Origin: Metapseudomonas resinovorans DSM 21078
GTDB taxonomy: Bacteria > Pseudomonadota > Gammaproteobacteria > Pseudomonadales > Pseudomonadaceae
DNA: 47,626 bases
Reading direction: 5' to 3'
Assembly: GCF_000423545.1 (NCBI RefSeq)
Contig: NZ_AUIE01000039.1
Coordinates: 1 to 47,626, forward strand
Under the pieces are notes generated by a model that ran no database searches, was not told the DNA's origin, and saw only the letters and a program-made list of their open reading frames with translations. This document shows positions 31,861 to 40,512 of the stretch, piece after piece (position 1 is the stretch's first letter; each line of letters starts with the position of its first letter). Position numbers and translations under genes: made by a program.

Positions 31861-33042
31861 ATGCCCCGTATTGGAACCCCCTTGTCGCCCAGCGCGACCC
31901 GTGTACTGCTGTGCGGCTCCGGCGAGCTCGGCAAGGAGGTGGTGATCGAACTGCAGCGCCTCGGCTGCGAAGTGATTGCCGTTGACCGCTATGCTGATGC
32001 TCCCGCCATGCAAGTGGCTCATCGCAGCCATGTGATCAACATGCTGGATGGTGCCGCCCTGCGTGCGGTGATCGAGCAGGAAAAACCGCACTACATCGTG
32101 CCGGAGATCGAAGCCATCGCCACGGCGACCCTGGTGGAGCTGGAAGCTGAAGGCTTCACCGTGGTGCCTACCGCTCGCGCCGCCCAGCTGACCATGAACC
32201 GCGAAGGCATCCGTCGTCTCGCGGCTGAGGAGCTGGGCGTACCCACCTCGCCCTATCACTTCGCCGACAGCTTCGAAGACTACCGCGCCGCTGTGGCCAG
32301 CGTTGGCTACCCCTGCGTGGTCAAACCGATCATGAGTTCCTCCGGCAAGGGCCAGTCGGTGCTGAAGTCCGACACTGACCTCCAGACGGCCTGGGACTAT
32401 GCCCAGGAAGGTGGTCGCGCCGGCAAGGGGCGGGTGATCGTCGAGGGCTTCATCGATTTCGACTACGAAATCACCCTGCTCACCGTGCGACACGTCGGCG
32501 GTACCAGCTTCTGCGCGCCCATCGGCCACCGCCAGGTGAAGGGTGACTACCACGAGTCCTGGCAACCCCAGGCCATGAGCCCGAAGGCCCTGGCCGAATC
32601 GGAGCGCATTGCCCAGGCAGTGACCGAGGCCCTGGGTGGTCGCGGTCTCTTTGGTGTCGAATTGTTCATCAAGGGCGATCAGGTGTGGTTCAGCGAGGTT
32701 TCTCCGCGTCCGCATGACACCGGTCTGGTGACCCTGATCTCTCAGGACCTGTCCGAATTCGCCCTGCACGCGCGCGCCATCCTCGGCCTGCCGATCCCGG
32801 CAATCCGCCAGGTGGGGCCGTCCGCTTCGGCGGTGATCCTGGTCGAAGGCACGTCCAGCCAGGTCAGCTTCGGCAACCTGGGTGCCGCCCTCAGCGAGCC
32901 GGATACTGCCCTTCGCCTGTTCGGCAAGCCGGAAGTAGACGGCCAGCGTCGCATGGGCGTGGCCCTCGCGCGGGACGAATCCACTGACCTGGCGCGGGCC
33001 AAGGCGACCCGTTCGGCCCAGGCGGTAGACGTCCAGCTGTGA
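31861..33042 (+). CDS. purT: formate-dependent GAR transformylase (phosphoribosylglycinamide formyltransferase 2)
   Basis: A 393-residue ATP-grasp enzyme, the usual PurT length, with GAGGAAAC before ATG 31861. It has the N-terminal nucleotide fold ([20 protein letters not shown]), the ATP-grasp glycine loop ([14 protein letters not shown]), the [16 protein letters not shown] strand and the signature [20 protein letters not shown]. It makes formyl-GAR from GAR, formate and ATP in purine biosynthesis, independent of folate. The last codons overlap the GTG start of the next gene. Confidence 0.96.
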   Translation: MPRIGTPLSPSATRVLLCGSGELGKEVVIELQRLGCEVIAVDRYADAPAMQVAHRSHVINMLDGAALRAVIEQEKPHYIVPEIEAIATATLVELEAEGFTVVPTARAAQLTMNREGIRRLAAEELGVPTSPYHFADSFEDYRAAVASVGYPCVVKPIMSSSGKGQSVLKSDTDLQTAWDYAQEGGRAGKGRVIVEGFIDFDYEITLLTVRHVGGTSFCAPIGHRQVKGDYHESWQPQAMSPKALAESERIAQAVTEALGGRGLFGVELFIKGDQVWFSEVSPRPHDTGLVTLISQDLSEFALHARAILGLPIPAIRQVGPSASAVILVEGTSSQVSFGNLGAALSEPDTALRLFGKPEVDGQRRMGVALARDESTDLARAKATRSAQAVDVQL

Positions 33043-33833
33043 TTCGCCTGGCCGGGCTTTGCTGGTGGGTAGCGGCGCTGCCGCTGTTGCCCCTGGCGCT
33101 GCCCATGGCTGTGCATACCCGCCGTACCGCCCTGCGCCTGTCGCCAGCTGCCGGGCCTGAGAGCGGTCTTGCCGGGGGCGGGCTCGAGGGCGCGCCCCTG
33201 CGTCTGCTTTTGATAGGTGAGTCCACCGTCGCCGGTGTCGGCGCCTCCTGCCTGGACTTCGCCCTGCCCGGGCAACTGGCCGCTGCGCTGGCGTCGCGTT
33301 TGGGCCGTCCCGTCGCCTGGCGGGCTTGTGGCGAGAATGGCATCACCGCCGGCAAAGCGCGGGAGCGGCTGTTGCCGCAGGTGGCGGAGGAGCCTGTCGA
33401 CCTGGTGCTGCTGGTCTTCGGCGTCAACGACACCACGCATTTCAGTTCCAGCCGCAGTTGGCAGGCATCCCAGCAGGCGCTGGCTCGCCATTTCGTGGAG
33501 CGAGGTGCGCAGGTTGTGTTTGCCGGCGTGCCGCCCTTGCAGCATTTCAGTGCCTTGCCCTGGCTGCTGCGTCATTTGCTGGGTTGGCGGGCGCGCTTGC
33601 TGGACCGGCAGTTGCGAGCGCTCGCGGTGCGCGAAGGGTTGGCGTGCTGTGCTACCCGTCTGGAGATGCGCCCGGATTACCTGGCACTGGATGGCTATCA
33701 TCCGTCGTCGCTGGGCTATCGCGTCTGGGGCGAGGCACTGGCGGACTGGATGGTCGGCAGGGTCGGGGAGGGCGGGGAAATCCCCGGTCATCCATGGAGG
33801 CTGGCGCAGGTGGCTGCTAGGCCTTTGGCGTAA
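33039..33833 (+). CDS. SGNH/GDSL-family hydrolase
   Basis: A 264-residue protein from GTG 33039, overlapping the purT stop. An N-terminal hydrophobic segment ([19 protein letters not shown]) is a signal or anchor. Block I is [10 protein letters not shown] with nucleophile Ser62, block III is [10 protein letters not shown], and the catalytic Asp and His are in [12 protein letters not shown]. It is an esterase or lipase of the SGNH fold, probably periplasmic; substrate unknown. Its 3' end overlaps the convergent CBS/CorC gene by 17 bases. Confidence 0.88.
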   Translation: MIRLAGLCWWVAALPLLPLALPMAVHTRRTALRLSPAAGPESGLAGGGLEGAPLRLLLIGESTVAGVGASCLDFALPGQLAAALASRLGRPVAWRACGENGITAGKARERLLPQVAEEPVDLVLLVFGVNDTTHFSSSRSWQASQQALARHFVERGAQVVFAGVPPLQHFSALPWLLRHLLGWRARLLDRQLRALAVREGLACCATRLEMRPDYLALDGYHPSSLGYRVWGEALADWMVGRVGEGGEIPGHPWRLAQVAARPLA

Positions 33834-34641
33834 GCCCGGCGCGCCAGGCGAGTACGCGCTGTACCCGGTTTTCGCTGGATTGGAGGATTTCCAGGCGGTA
33901 GGGGCCGACCTTCAGGCACACGCTGCAGTCGGGAATCTGCTCCAGTGCTTCGGTGATCAGGCCGTTGAGGGTCTTGGGGCCGTCGCACGGCAGGTGCCAG
34001 CCGAGCACCCGGTTCAGTTCGCGCAGGTGTAACGCGCCGTCCAGCTCGTAACGGCCATCGTCACGGGGCTGGATGCCGGGGTTGGGGGCGAAGTCTTCCA
34101 GGCTGCCAAACTCGCCGACCAGTTCCTGAAAAATGTCTTCCAGGCTGACCAGCCCCACCACGTCACCGTACTCGTCGACCACGATGCCAAGACGGCGCTT
34201 CTGCTTCTGGAAATTCACCAGTTGGGTCAGCAGCGGCGTGCTTTCGGGTACGAAATAGGTTTCTCGGCTCACGGCCATCAGTTGCTCGGCACTGGTTGGG
34301 CCTTCGGTCAACAGGCGTGGCAGTTGGCGCAGGTGGAGAATGCCTTCGATCTGGTTGATGTCTTCGCGATAGAGCGGCAGGCGGGTGTGGGTGGCGTTCT
34401 GCAACTGCACCAGGAGTTCGTCCGGCGAGGCGTCCAGGTCGATGCCCTGGATTTCACTGCGGGGAATCATGATGGAGCTGACTGTAACCCGTTGCAGCGC
34501 ATCGGCCACCGCCACCGGCAGGCGGGATTGTGGCTGGATTTCCACGCCATGGCGGCGTCGCGTCGCCAACCAGGCGACCAGCGCGCCGGCTACCAGGGAG
34601 AGGGTGATTCCGAGGAGTAGGCCGGCGAGCAGTCCGTGCAT
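33817..34641 (-). CDS. CBS-pair/CorC-HlyC domain protein with single membrane anchor
   Basis: A 274-residue protein. One N-terminal helix (LLAGLLLGITLSLVAGALVAWL) precedes a CBS pair at about 55-175 (VSSIMIPRSEIQGIDLDASP; LGIVVDEYGDVVGLVSLEDI) and a C-terminal CorC_HlyC domain at about 190-270. Full-length CNNM/CorB transporters have a DUF21 domain of several helices before the CBS pair; here it is absent, leaving a short anchor. It may regulate Mg2+/Co2+ efflux rather than transport. It lies between the SGNH gene and a CcsA-like gene upstream of ffh. Confidence 0.88.
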   Translation of the reverse strand: MHGLLAGLLLGITLSLVAGALVAWLATRRRHGVEIQPQSRLPVAVADALQRVTVSSIMIPRSEIQGIDLDASPDELLVQLQNATHTRLPLYREDINQIEGILHLRQLPRLLTEGPTSAEQLMAVSRETYFVPESTPLLTQLVNFQKQKRRLGIVVDEYGDVVGLVSLEDIFQELVGEFGSLEDFAPNPGIQPRDDGRYELDGALHLRELNRVLGWHLPCDGPKTLNGLITEALEQIPDCSVCLKVGPYRLEILQSSENRVQRVLAWRAGLTPKA

Positions 34642-34648
34642 GGGATGG

Positions 34649-35449
34649 TCAGACGTGGAGGATGAATTCGCGGACCAGCTTGCTGCCGAAGTACGCCAGC
34701 ATCAGCAGGCAGAAACCTGCCAGGGTCCAGCGGATGGCCTTGTGCCCGCGCCATCCAAGCTGGTGGCGGCCCCACAGCAGGACGCCGAACACGACCCAGG
34801 CGATGCAGGAAAGGATGGTCTTGTGTGCCAGGTGCTGGGCGAACAGGTTCTCGACGAACACCCAGCCGGAGATCAGCGACAGCGACAGCAGGCACCAGCC
34901 GGCCCAGAGGAAGCCGAACAGCAGGCTCTCCATGGTCTGCAGGGCCGGGAAATTCTTGATCAGCCCGGACGGGTGCTTGTGCTTGAGCTGGTGGTCCTGC
35001 AACAGCAGCAGCAGTGCCTGGAACACCGCCATGGTCAGCAGGCCATAGGCCAGGATCGACAGCAGGATGTGGGCAAGAATGCCGGGTTCTTCATTGATGG
35101 CCTGGGACGTGCCGCCAGGTACCAGTGCCGCCGCCAGCACCGTCAGGGCGCCGAGCGGTAGCAGCAGGAGCAGCAGGTTTTCGATGGGAATCCGCGCGAT
35201 GGCCACGATGGTCAGCAGAATCACCGCTGCGGCGATCAGGCTGGCTGCGTTGAAGAAGTCCAGGTAGAGCCCGGCCGGCGTCAGCAGCTGGAGGAAGAGC
35301 GCGGCGCAATGGGCGAGCAGGGCCACGCCGCCGCCGATGATCAGCAGGCGCTTGTCCGGCGTGGTGCGCTGGCTAAGGCGAAGGCCCTGGTAACCAGTAG
35401 TGCCCGCATAGAGGAATGCAGCCAGGAGGCTGGGCAGCAGAGGGTGCAT
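34649..35449 (-). CDS. cytochrome c assembly-like inner-membrane protein (CcsA/YpjD)
   Basis: A 266-residue polytopic protein. ATG 35449 has AAGGA five bases upstream. Eight or so hydrophobic segments are visible. The NEEPGILAHILLSILAYGLL region and SGWVFVENLFAQHLAHKTIL, with HKTILSCIAWVVFG, correspond to the CcmC/CcsA haem-handling fold, with conserved histidines in AHILLS and LAHKT. In YpjD/CorE-type relatives the gene lies beside CorB/CBS proteins, as here, so its role may be in Mg2+ homeostasis rather than cytochrome biogenesis. Confidence 0.87.
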   Translation of the reverse strand: MHPLLPSLLAAFLYAGTTGYQGLRLSQRTTPDKRLLIIGGGVALLAHCAALFLQLLTPAGLYLDFFNAASLIAAAVILLTIVAIARIPIENLLLLLLPLGALTVLAAALVPGGTSQAINEEPGILAHILLSILAYGLLTMAVFQALLLLLQDHQLKHKHPSGLIKNFPALQTMESLLFGFLWAGWCLLSLSLISGWVFVENLFAQHLAHKTILSCIAWVVFGVLLWGRHQLGWRGHKAIRWTLAGFCLLMLAYFGSKLVREFILHV

Positions 35450-35545
35450 AAGTCCTTGTAAGGCAAGCCCGAAAGGCAGTGAGTGTGGCATACAAGGCCT
35501 GCCGGTGAAAGACCGCTGGCGGTGTCGGCAACGCCGAGTCTTCGT

Positions 35546-35551
35546 TATACT
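35546..35551 (+). promoter_or_regulatory. possible -10 box of ffh
   Basis: TATACT lies 55 bases before the ffh start codon in an otherwise GC-rich leader; the expected -35 region (TGTCGG) is poor. A small hairpin, GGGCTC-ACGA-GAGCCC, lies in the leader at about 35577-35592. Confidence 0.4.
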
Positions 35552-35605
35552 CCGCCGCCTGCCGCAAGCTCAGCCGGGGCTCACGAGAGCCCGAAAGGAA
35601 CGCGC

Positions 35606-36979
35606 ATGTTTGAAAACCTTACCGACCGCCTCTCACAGACGCTGCGCCATGTCACCGGCAAGGCCAAACTGACCGAGGACAACATCAAGGACACCCTGCG
35701 CGAGGTGCGCATGGCTCTGCTCGAGGCCGACGTCGCCCTTCCGGTGGTGAAGGACTTCGTTGCCAAGATAAAGGACCGTGCGGTCGGTACCGAGGTTTCC
35801 AAGAGCCTGACCCCGGGTCAGGCCTTCGTGAAGATCGTCCAGGCCGAACTGGTCGAGCTGATGGGCGCTGCCAACGAGGACCTGGCGCTGAATGCCGCTC
35901 CACCGGCGGTGATCCTGATGGCCGGCCTGCAAGGTGCGGGCAAGACCACCACCGTGGGCAAACTGTCGCGCTTCCTTAAAGAGCGCAAGAAGAAGTCGGT
36001 GCTGGTGGTTTCCGCGGACGTCTACCGTCCGGCGGCTATTAAACAGCTGGAAACCCTGGCCAATGACATCGGCGTCACCTTCTTCCCGTCCGATACCAGC
36101 CAGAAGCCGGTGGATATCGCTGAGGCGGCGATCCGCGAAGCCAAGCTGAAGTTCATTGACGTCGTCATCGTCGACACCGCAGGCCGCCTGCACGTCGACA
36201 CCGAGATGATGGACGAGATCAAGCAGGTCCACGCCGCGATCAAGCCGGTGGAAACCCTGTTCGTGGTCGATGCCATGACCGGTCAGGACGCCGCCAACAC
36301 CGCCAAGGCCTTCAACGATGCCCTACCGCTGACCGGCGTGGTGCTGACCAAGGTCGACGGTGACGCCCGTGGTGGTGCCGCGCTCTCGGTGCGCGCCATT
36401 ACCGGCAAGCCGATCAAGTTCCTCGGCATGGGCGAGAAGACCGAAGCGCTCGACCCCTTCCACCCGGACCGCGTGGCCTCCCGCATCCTCGGCATGGGCG
36501 ACGTGCTCAGCCTGATCGAGCAGGCCGAGCAGACCATGGATCGCGAGAAGGCCGAGAAGCTCGCGAAGAAGATCAAGAAGGGCAAGGGTTTCGACCTCGA
36601 GGACTTCCGCGATCAGCTGCAACAGATGAAGAACATGGGCGGCCTCGGCGGCCTGATGGACAAGCTGCCGATGCTCGGCGGCGTCAACCTGTCTCAGATG
36701 GGCAACGCACAGAACGCCGCGGAGAAGCAGTTCAAGCAGATGGAGGCGATCATCAACTCCATGACGCCTGCCGAGCGTCGCGACCCGGAAGTGATCAGCG
36801 GTTCGCGCAAGCGCCGCATCGCGCTGGGCTCCGGCACCCAGGTGCAGGACGTTGGGCGTCTCATCAAACAGCACAAACAGATGCAGAAAATGATGAAGAA
36901 GGTCACCGCCAAGGGCGGCATGGCCAAGATGATGCGCGGTATGGGCAGCATGTTCCCCGGCGGCATGCCGAAGATGTGA
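35606..36979 (+). CDS. ffh: signal recognition particle protein Ffh
   Basis: A 457-residue SRP54 GTPase. ATG 35606 follows AAGGAA. The N domain spans about 1-90. The G domain has GLQGAGKTTTVGKLSRFL, DVYRPAAIKQL, DTAGRLHVD and TKVDGDARGGAA. The Met-rich M domain ends in QMQKMMKKVTAKGGMAKMMR and GSMFPGGMPKM, which binds 4.5S RNA and signal sequences. It targets nascent inner-membrane proteins through FtsY. It is followed by the rpsP operon, the common gammaproteobacterial order. Confidence 0.97.
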   Translation: MFENLTDRLSQTLRHVTGKAKLTEDNIKDTLREVRMALLEADVALPVVKDFVAKIKDRAVGTEVSKSLTPGQAFVKIVQAELVELMGAANEDLALNAAPPAVILMAGLQGAGKTTTVGKLSRFLKERKKKSVLVVSADVYRPAAIKQLETLANDIGVTFFPSDTSQKPVDIAEAAIREAKLKFIDVVIVDTAGRLHVDTEMMDEIKQVHAAIKPVETLFVVDAMTGQDAANTAKAFNDALPLTGVVLTKVDGDARGGAALSVRAITGKPIKFLGMGEKTEALDPFHPDRVASRILGMGDVLSLIEQAEQTMDREKAEKLAKKIKKGKGFDLEDFRDQLQQMKNMGGLGGLMDKLPMLGGVNLSQMGNAQNAAEKQFKQMEAIINSMTPAERRDPEVISGSRKRRIALGSGTQVQDVGRLIKQHKQMQKMMKKVTAKGGMAKMMRGMGSMFPGGMPKM

Positions 36980-37015
36980 GCCCCGGCCGCCGACCGGCGG
37001 CCAGCAAAAAGAGAT

Positions 37016-37043
37016 TTGCAATCGGCCGGATAATCCTTAGAAT
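37016..37043 (+). promoter_or_regulatory. sigma-70 promoter of rpsP-rimM-trmD-rplS
   Basis: -35 TTGCAA (37016-37021), 16-base spacer, -10 TAGAAT (37038-37043). Transcription would begin about 65 bases before rpsP. A GGCCGCC-type stem after ffh (about 36984-37002) lies just upstream. Confidence 0.65.
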
Positions 37044-37115
37044 ATGCGGCCTTTCGGGCCCATGGCCCATGTGTGTGCATTGCTTGAAAAGCACCGACTA
37101 TAGGAACGAAGTTCA

Positions 37116-37367
37116 ATGGTAACCATCCGTCTTGCCCGTGGCGGCTCCAAGAAGCGCCCCTTCTACCACCTGACCGTGACCAACAGCCGCAATGCGCGCG
37201 ATGGTCGCTTCGTAGAGCGTATCGGCTTCTTCAACCCGGTCGCCACCGGTGCAGAAGTGAAGCTCTCCGTGAACCAGGAGCGCGTCAGCTACTGGCTGAG
37301 CCAGGGCGCCCAGCCGTCTGAGCGTGTTGCTCAGCTGCTGAAGGAAGCTGCCAAGGCTGCTGCCTAA
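37116..37367 (+). CDS. rpsP: 30S ribosomal protein S16
   Basis: An 83-residue protein beginning [20 protein letters not shown], the canonical S16 start, with [18 protein letters not shown] following. It is an assembly protein of the small subunit body. First gene of the rpsP-rimM-trmD-rplS operon, with its own promoter just upstream. TAGGAACG precedes the ATG. Confidence 0.97.
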   Translation: MVTIRLARGGSKKRPFYHLTVTNSRNARDGRFVERIGFFNPVATGAEVKLSVNQERVSYWLSQGAQPSERVAQLLKEAAKAAA

Positions 37368-37375
37368 GCATCTTT

Positions 37376-37912
37376 ATGAGCACGACGCCGGCTCCCGCCG
37401 ATGAACTGATCGTTCTCGGCAAGATTTTCTCGGTGCATGGCGTACGTGGCGAGGTGAAGGTCTACTCCTTCACCGATCCGCTGGATAACGTGCTCGATTA
37501 CCGCCGTTGGACGCTCAGGCGTGACAACGAGGTAAAGCAGGTCGAAGTCATCAGTGGACGCGTACACGGCAAAGTCCTGGTGGTAAGGCTGAAAGGGTTG
37601 GACGATCGCGAAGTCGCTCGTACCTACGCAGGATTTGAAATCTGTGTCCCTCGCAGCGAACTGCCGGAGCTCGACGAAGACGAGTTCTACTGGCATCAGC
37701 TGGAAGGTCTCAATGTGATCAATCAGGACGGGCACTTGCTCGGTCGAATCGATCACCTGCTGGAGACCGGTGCCAACGATGTGATGGTGGTCAAGCCTTG
37801 CGCTGGCAGCCTCGATGATCGTGAGCGCCTGCTGCCCTATACGGAGCAGTGCGTGCTGTCGATCAATCTGGACGCTGGCGAGATCCGGGTGGAGTGGGAC
37901 GTTGATTTCTGA
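37376..37912 (+). CDS. rimM: ribosome maturation factor RimM
   Basis: A 178-residue protein with the N-terminal RimM beta-barrel ([20 protein letters not shown]) and a C-terminal PRC-barrel ([40 protein letters not shown]). It binds S19 in the 30S head during maturation. It starts eight bases after rpsP; no strong ribosome site is visible, so coupling with rpsP translation is likely. Confidence 0.96.
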   Translation: MSTTPAPADELIVLGKIFSVHGVRGEVKVYSFTDPLDNVLDYRRWTLRRDNEVKQVEVISGRVHGKVLVVRLKGLDDREVARTYAGFEICVPRSELPELDEDEFYWHQLEGLNVINQDGHLLGRIDHLLETGANDVMVVKPCAGSLDDRERLLPYTEQCVLSINLDAGEIRVEWDVDF

Positions 37913-37922
37913 GGGGCCTGAC

Positions 37923-38675
37923 ATGAAAAGCATGCAGGTCGAAGTTATCAGCATCTTCCCCGAGATGTTCGCCGCCATCAGCGAGTACGGCATTACCAGC
38001 CGCGCGGTGAAGCAGGGGCTGCTCAAGCTCAACTGCTGGAACCCACGGAGCTTCACGGAGGACCGCCACCAGACGGTGGATGATCGGCCCTTCGGTGGCG
38101 GCCCGGGCATGGTGATGAAGATTCAACCCCTGGAGCGGGCCCTGGCAGCAGCCAAGGCAGCGGCAGGGGATCGAGCGAAGGTTATCTACCTCTCGCCGCA
38201 AGGGCGCCAGCTGAAGCAGGCAGCCGTGCGCGAGCTGGTGAATGAGGAGGCTTTGATCCTCATTGCCGGGCGCTACGAAGGCATTGACGAACGCTTCATT
38301 GAAGAGCACGTCGATGAGGAATGGTCGATCGGAGACTACGTCCTGTCCGGCGGTGAGCTGCCGGCCATGGTGCTGATCGATGCGGTGACGCGGTTGCTGC
38401 CCGGAGCGCTGGGCCACGCGGACTCCGCCGAGGAGGACTCCTTTACGGATGGACTGCTCGATTGCCCGCATTACACCCGACCGGAGTTGTATGCAGGCAA
38501 GCGTGTTCCTGAGGTGCTGCTCAGCGGCAACCACGAACACATCCGGCGATGGCGTTTGCAGCAGGCGCTTGGGCGCACCTGGGAACGTCGGGCTGATCTT
38601 CTGGATTGCCGCTCGCTTTCTGGAGAAGAGAAAAAGCTGCTGGAGGAATACATCCGCCAGCGGGACGATAGTTAA
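37923..38675 (+). CDS. trmD: tRNA (guanine-N1)-methyltransferase TrmD
   Basis: A 250-residue SPOUT methyltransferase. [20 protein letters not shown] opens the fold, [14 protein letters not shown] is the substrate loop, and [20 protein letters not shown] plus [12 protein letters not shown] form the trefoil-knot SAM site. It makes m1G37 in tRNAs reading CNN codons, preventing +1 frameshifts. ATG 37923 is used; ATG 37932 would drop three residues. Confidence 0.97.
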   Translation: MKSMQVEVISIFPEMFAAISEYGITSRAVKQGLLKLNCWNPRSFTEDRHQTVDDRPFGGGPGMVMKIQPLERALAAAKAAAGDRAKVIYLSPQGRQLKQAAVRELVNEEALILIAGRYEGIDERFIEEHVDEEWSIGDYVLSGGELPAMVLIDAVTRLLPGALGHADSAEEDSFTDGLLDCPHYTRPELYAGKRVPEVLLSGNHEHIRRWRLQQALGRTWERRADLLDCRSLSGEEKKLLEEYIRQRDDS

Positions 38676-38719
38676 CGTATCGATGGCACGCCCAGAAGGC
38701 CTGCCTTAGGAGCATAGCG

Positions 38720-39070
38720 ATGACCAACAAGATCATTCAGCAACTCGAAGCTGAACAAATGAATAAAGAGATTCCGGCTTTCGCCCCGGGCGACACCGTA
38801 ATCGTTCAAGTTAAAGTGAAGGAAGGCGACCGTTCCCGTCTGCAGGCCTTCGAAGGTGTGGTCATCGCCAAGCGTAACCGCGGCCTGAACAGCGCTTTCA
38901 CCGTGCGCAAAATTTCCAACGGCGTAGGCGTTGAGCGTACTTTCCAGACCTACTCCCCGCTGGTTGACAGCCTGAGCGTCAAGCGTCGCGGTGACGTGCG
39001 CAAAGCCAAGCTGTACTACCTCCGCGACCTGTCCGGCAAGGCAGCTCGTATCAAGGAAAAGCTGGCCTAA
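38720..39070 (+). CDS. rplS: 50S ribosomal protein L19
   Basis: A 116-residue protein with the L19 pattern [38 protein letters not shown] and [20 protein letters not shown]. It sits at the 30S-50S interface. Last gene of the operon; TTAGGAGC precedes the ATG and a strong terminator follows. Confidence 0.97.
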   Translation: MTNKIIQQLEAEQMNKEIPAFAPGDTVIVQVKVKEGDRSRLQAFEGVVIAKRNRGLNSAFTVRKISNGVGVERTFQTYSPLVDSLSVKRRGDVRKAKLYYLRDLSGKAARIKEKLA

Positions 39071-39088
39071 TCGCCGCAGCTTTCCCCA

Positions 39089-39122
39089 AAAACCCGCCCA
39101 GGTTCGCCTCGGCGGGTTTTTT
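39089..39122 (+). terminator. rho-independent terminator after rplS
   Basis: AAAACCCGCC (39089-39098) pairs with GGCGGGTTTT (39111-39120), with a T run to 39122 and a 12-base loop. It closes the rpsP operon. Confidence 0.9.
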
Positions 39123-39262
39123 ATTGGCCGTGGGAAGGGGATAATCCGCGCCCCGCTGGTGCCGCCAGCCGGGAGCAACTGCCCATCCGGCAGCGCACAG
39201 AAGAACGACAAGAGTCGCCGCACGAGTGGCAGCCACATGAGTTCGATTCAGGTAGTAGTGGC

Positions 39263-39691
39263 ATGACCCCGAGAGAGCAAGAAATCGCCCGCAGGACCGA
39301 GCTGTCCGAGAGCCGGGTGACCAAGGCGGTGTTCCCGCCCAGCACTAACCATCACAACACCCTGTTCGGCGGTACTGCCCTGGCCTGGATGGACGAAGTG
39401 TCCTTTATCACCGCCACGCGCTTCTGCCGTTTGCCGCTGGTGACTGTTTCCAGTGACCGCATCGACTTCAAGCACCCGATTCCGGCGGGCTCCATCGTAG
39501 AACTGGTCGGGCGGGTGGTGAAGGTGGGTAACACCAGCCTCAAGGTGGAGGTCGAGGTGTTCGTCGAGGACATGTACAGCGCCTCCCGCGAAAAGGCCAT
39601 TACCGGCCTGTTCAGCTTCGTCGCCATCGACGCGGAGAAGCGCCCGGTGCAGGTTCTGCCAGACCATCCCCCGGCCGCCAGCGCCGCATGA
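39263..39691 (+). CDS. acyl-CoA thioesterase (hotdog fold, YciA/BACH-like)
   Basis: A 142-residue single-hotdog thioesterase. FPPSTNHHNTLFGGTALAWM is the conserved 'N-x-x-G-x-x-x-G-G' catalytic region (N and the following Asp in WMDE), and VTVSSDRIDFKHPIPAGSIV is the second signature. It hydrolyses acyl-CoAs in the cytoplasm. No clear ribosome site before ATG 39263. The gene is separated from rplS by its own 140-base leader. Confidence 0.9.
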   Translation: MTPREQEIARRTELSESRVTKAVFPPSTNHHNTLFGGTALAWMDEVSFITATRFCRLPLVTVSSDRIDFKHPIPAGSIVELVGRVVKVGNTSLKVEVEVFVEDMYSASREKAITGLFSFVAIDAEKRPVQVLPDHPPAASAA

Positions 39692-39696
39692 ATGCA

Positions 39697-39719
39697 AAAG
39701 GCACCCACAGGGTGCCTTT
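39697..39719. terminator. bidirectional terminator after thioesterase
   Basis: A perfect ten-base stem, AAAGGCACCC (39697-39706) with GGGTGCCTTT (39710-39719), loop ACA. It serves both converging genes. Confidence 0.85.
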
Positions 39720-39736
39720 GTAGTATCCCGCCGGGT

Positions 39737-40417
39737 TCAGTTGCGCATGCTGATCTTCAGCGATGCCTGGGACAGGTCGATGTTGTTCAGCGTCAGGCTG
39801 CCGAAACTCTGGTCCTGTGGCGCGCCTGCGACGCGGATGTTGTCGAAGCGCAGTTCGCCGATGGAGCTGGGTAGTCGCACATTCACGGAGCCGTCCGGGT
39901 TGACCATCGAGGTCATCTTGCTGGTGTCGTAAACCACGTCTTTCATCGAGGTTTCCGCATCCAGGCTATCCAGCACCGGCATCACCAGCTTCGCCAGGTG
40001 CTTTACCGCCCCCAGCCCGTCGCCGCTTTCTGCCTGCAGGAACAGACCCTGCAGCACATCGTCCAGGCCCTGGGCGCTGACGCTGCTCATCTCCAGGTCT
40101 GTCAGCGGGCGCAGGCCCTGCGGGGTTTCCTGGCGGCTGATGCTGGCGGGCGGCTGCAGGCGCTGGATGTCGGCGCTGGCCATCTGGAAGGGGCTCATCA
40201 ACGCGGCCACGAGGGTAGCCGCCAGACGCAGATTGCTCTGCTTCTTCAGGGCTTTGGTCAGTTGCTTCTGGGATAGCAGGCCTTGCGCTATCAGTACTTC
40301 ACCCAGCCGCATCTTGCTGGTGAGTTGCATCTTGATCGCGGCATCCAGCTCCTGGGGGGTGATCAGGCCCTTGTTGATGAGGATCTGCCCCAGGCGGGAA
40401 TTCATTTGGTTGGCCAT
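39737..40417 (-). CDS. membrane protein with cytoplasmic MshEN (c-di-GMP-binding) motif pair and exported domain
   Basis: A 226-residue protein of unknown function. Residues 8-31 (RLGQILINKGLI...MQ) and 37-60 (RLGEVLIAQGLL...KKQ) are two 24-residue MshEN motifs of the form RLGxxLxxxGxxxxxxLxxxLxxQ, joined by five residues (LTSKM). That spacing is known from the c-di-GMP-binding N-domains of MshE and related GspE/PilB ATPases. No ATPase follows. Instead, a hydrophobic helix (LRLAATLVAALMSPFQMASA, 63-82) leads to an exported part with LRPLTDLEMSSVSAQGLDDV and a C-terminal SLTLNNIDLSQASLKISMRN, reminiscent of FilA/DUF6160 surface proteins. Inference: c-di-GMP sensed inside may affect export or placement of the outer domain. 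Alone on its strand between a terminator and the antiporter gene. Confidence 0.8.
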   Translation of the reverse strand: MANQMNSRLGQILINKGLITPQELDAAIKMQLTSKMRLGEVLIAQGLLSQKQLTKALKKQSNLRLAATLVAALMSPFQMASADIQRLQPPASISRQETPQGLRPLTDLEMSSVSAQGLDDVLQGLFLQAESGDGLGAVKHLAKLVMPVLDSLDAETSMKDVVYDTSKMTSMVNPDGSVNVRLPSSIGELRFDNIRVAGAPQDQSFGSLTLNNIDLSQASLKISMRN

Positions 40418-40512
40418 GTTCCGGTACCGGCAATGGGTGATAGCAAGATGAAATCATCCACGGCCAGCCCGATCCTGTCACCAGACTAAGGATAGGCTGG
40501 CCATGCCGCCTG

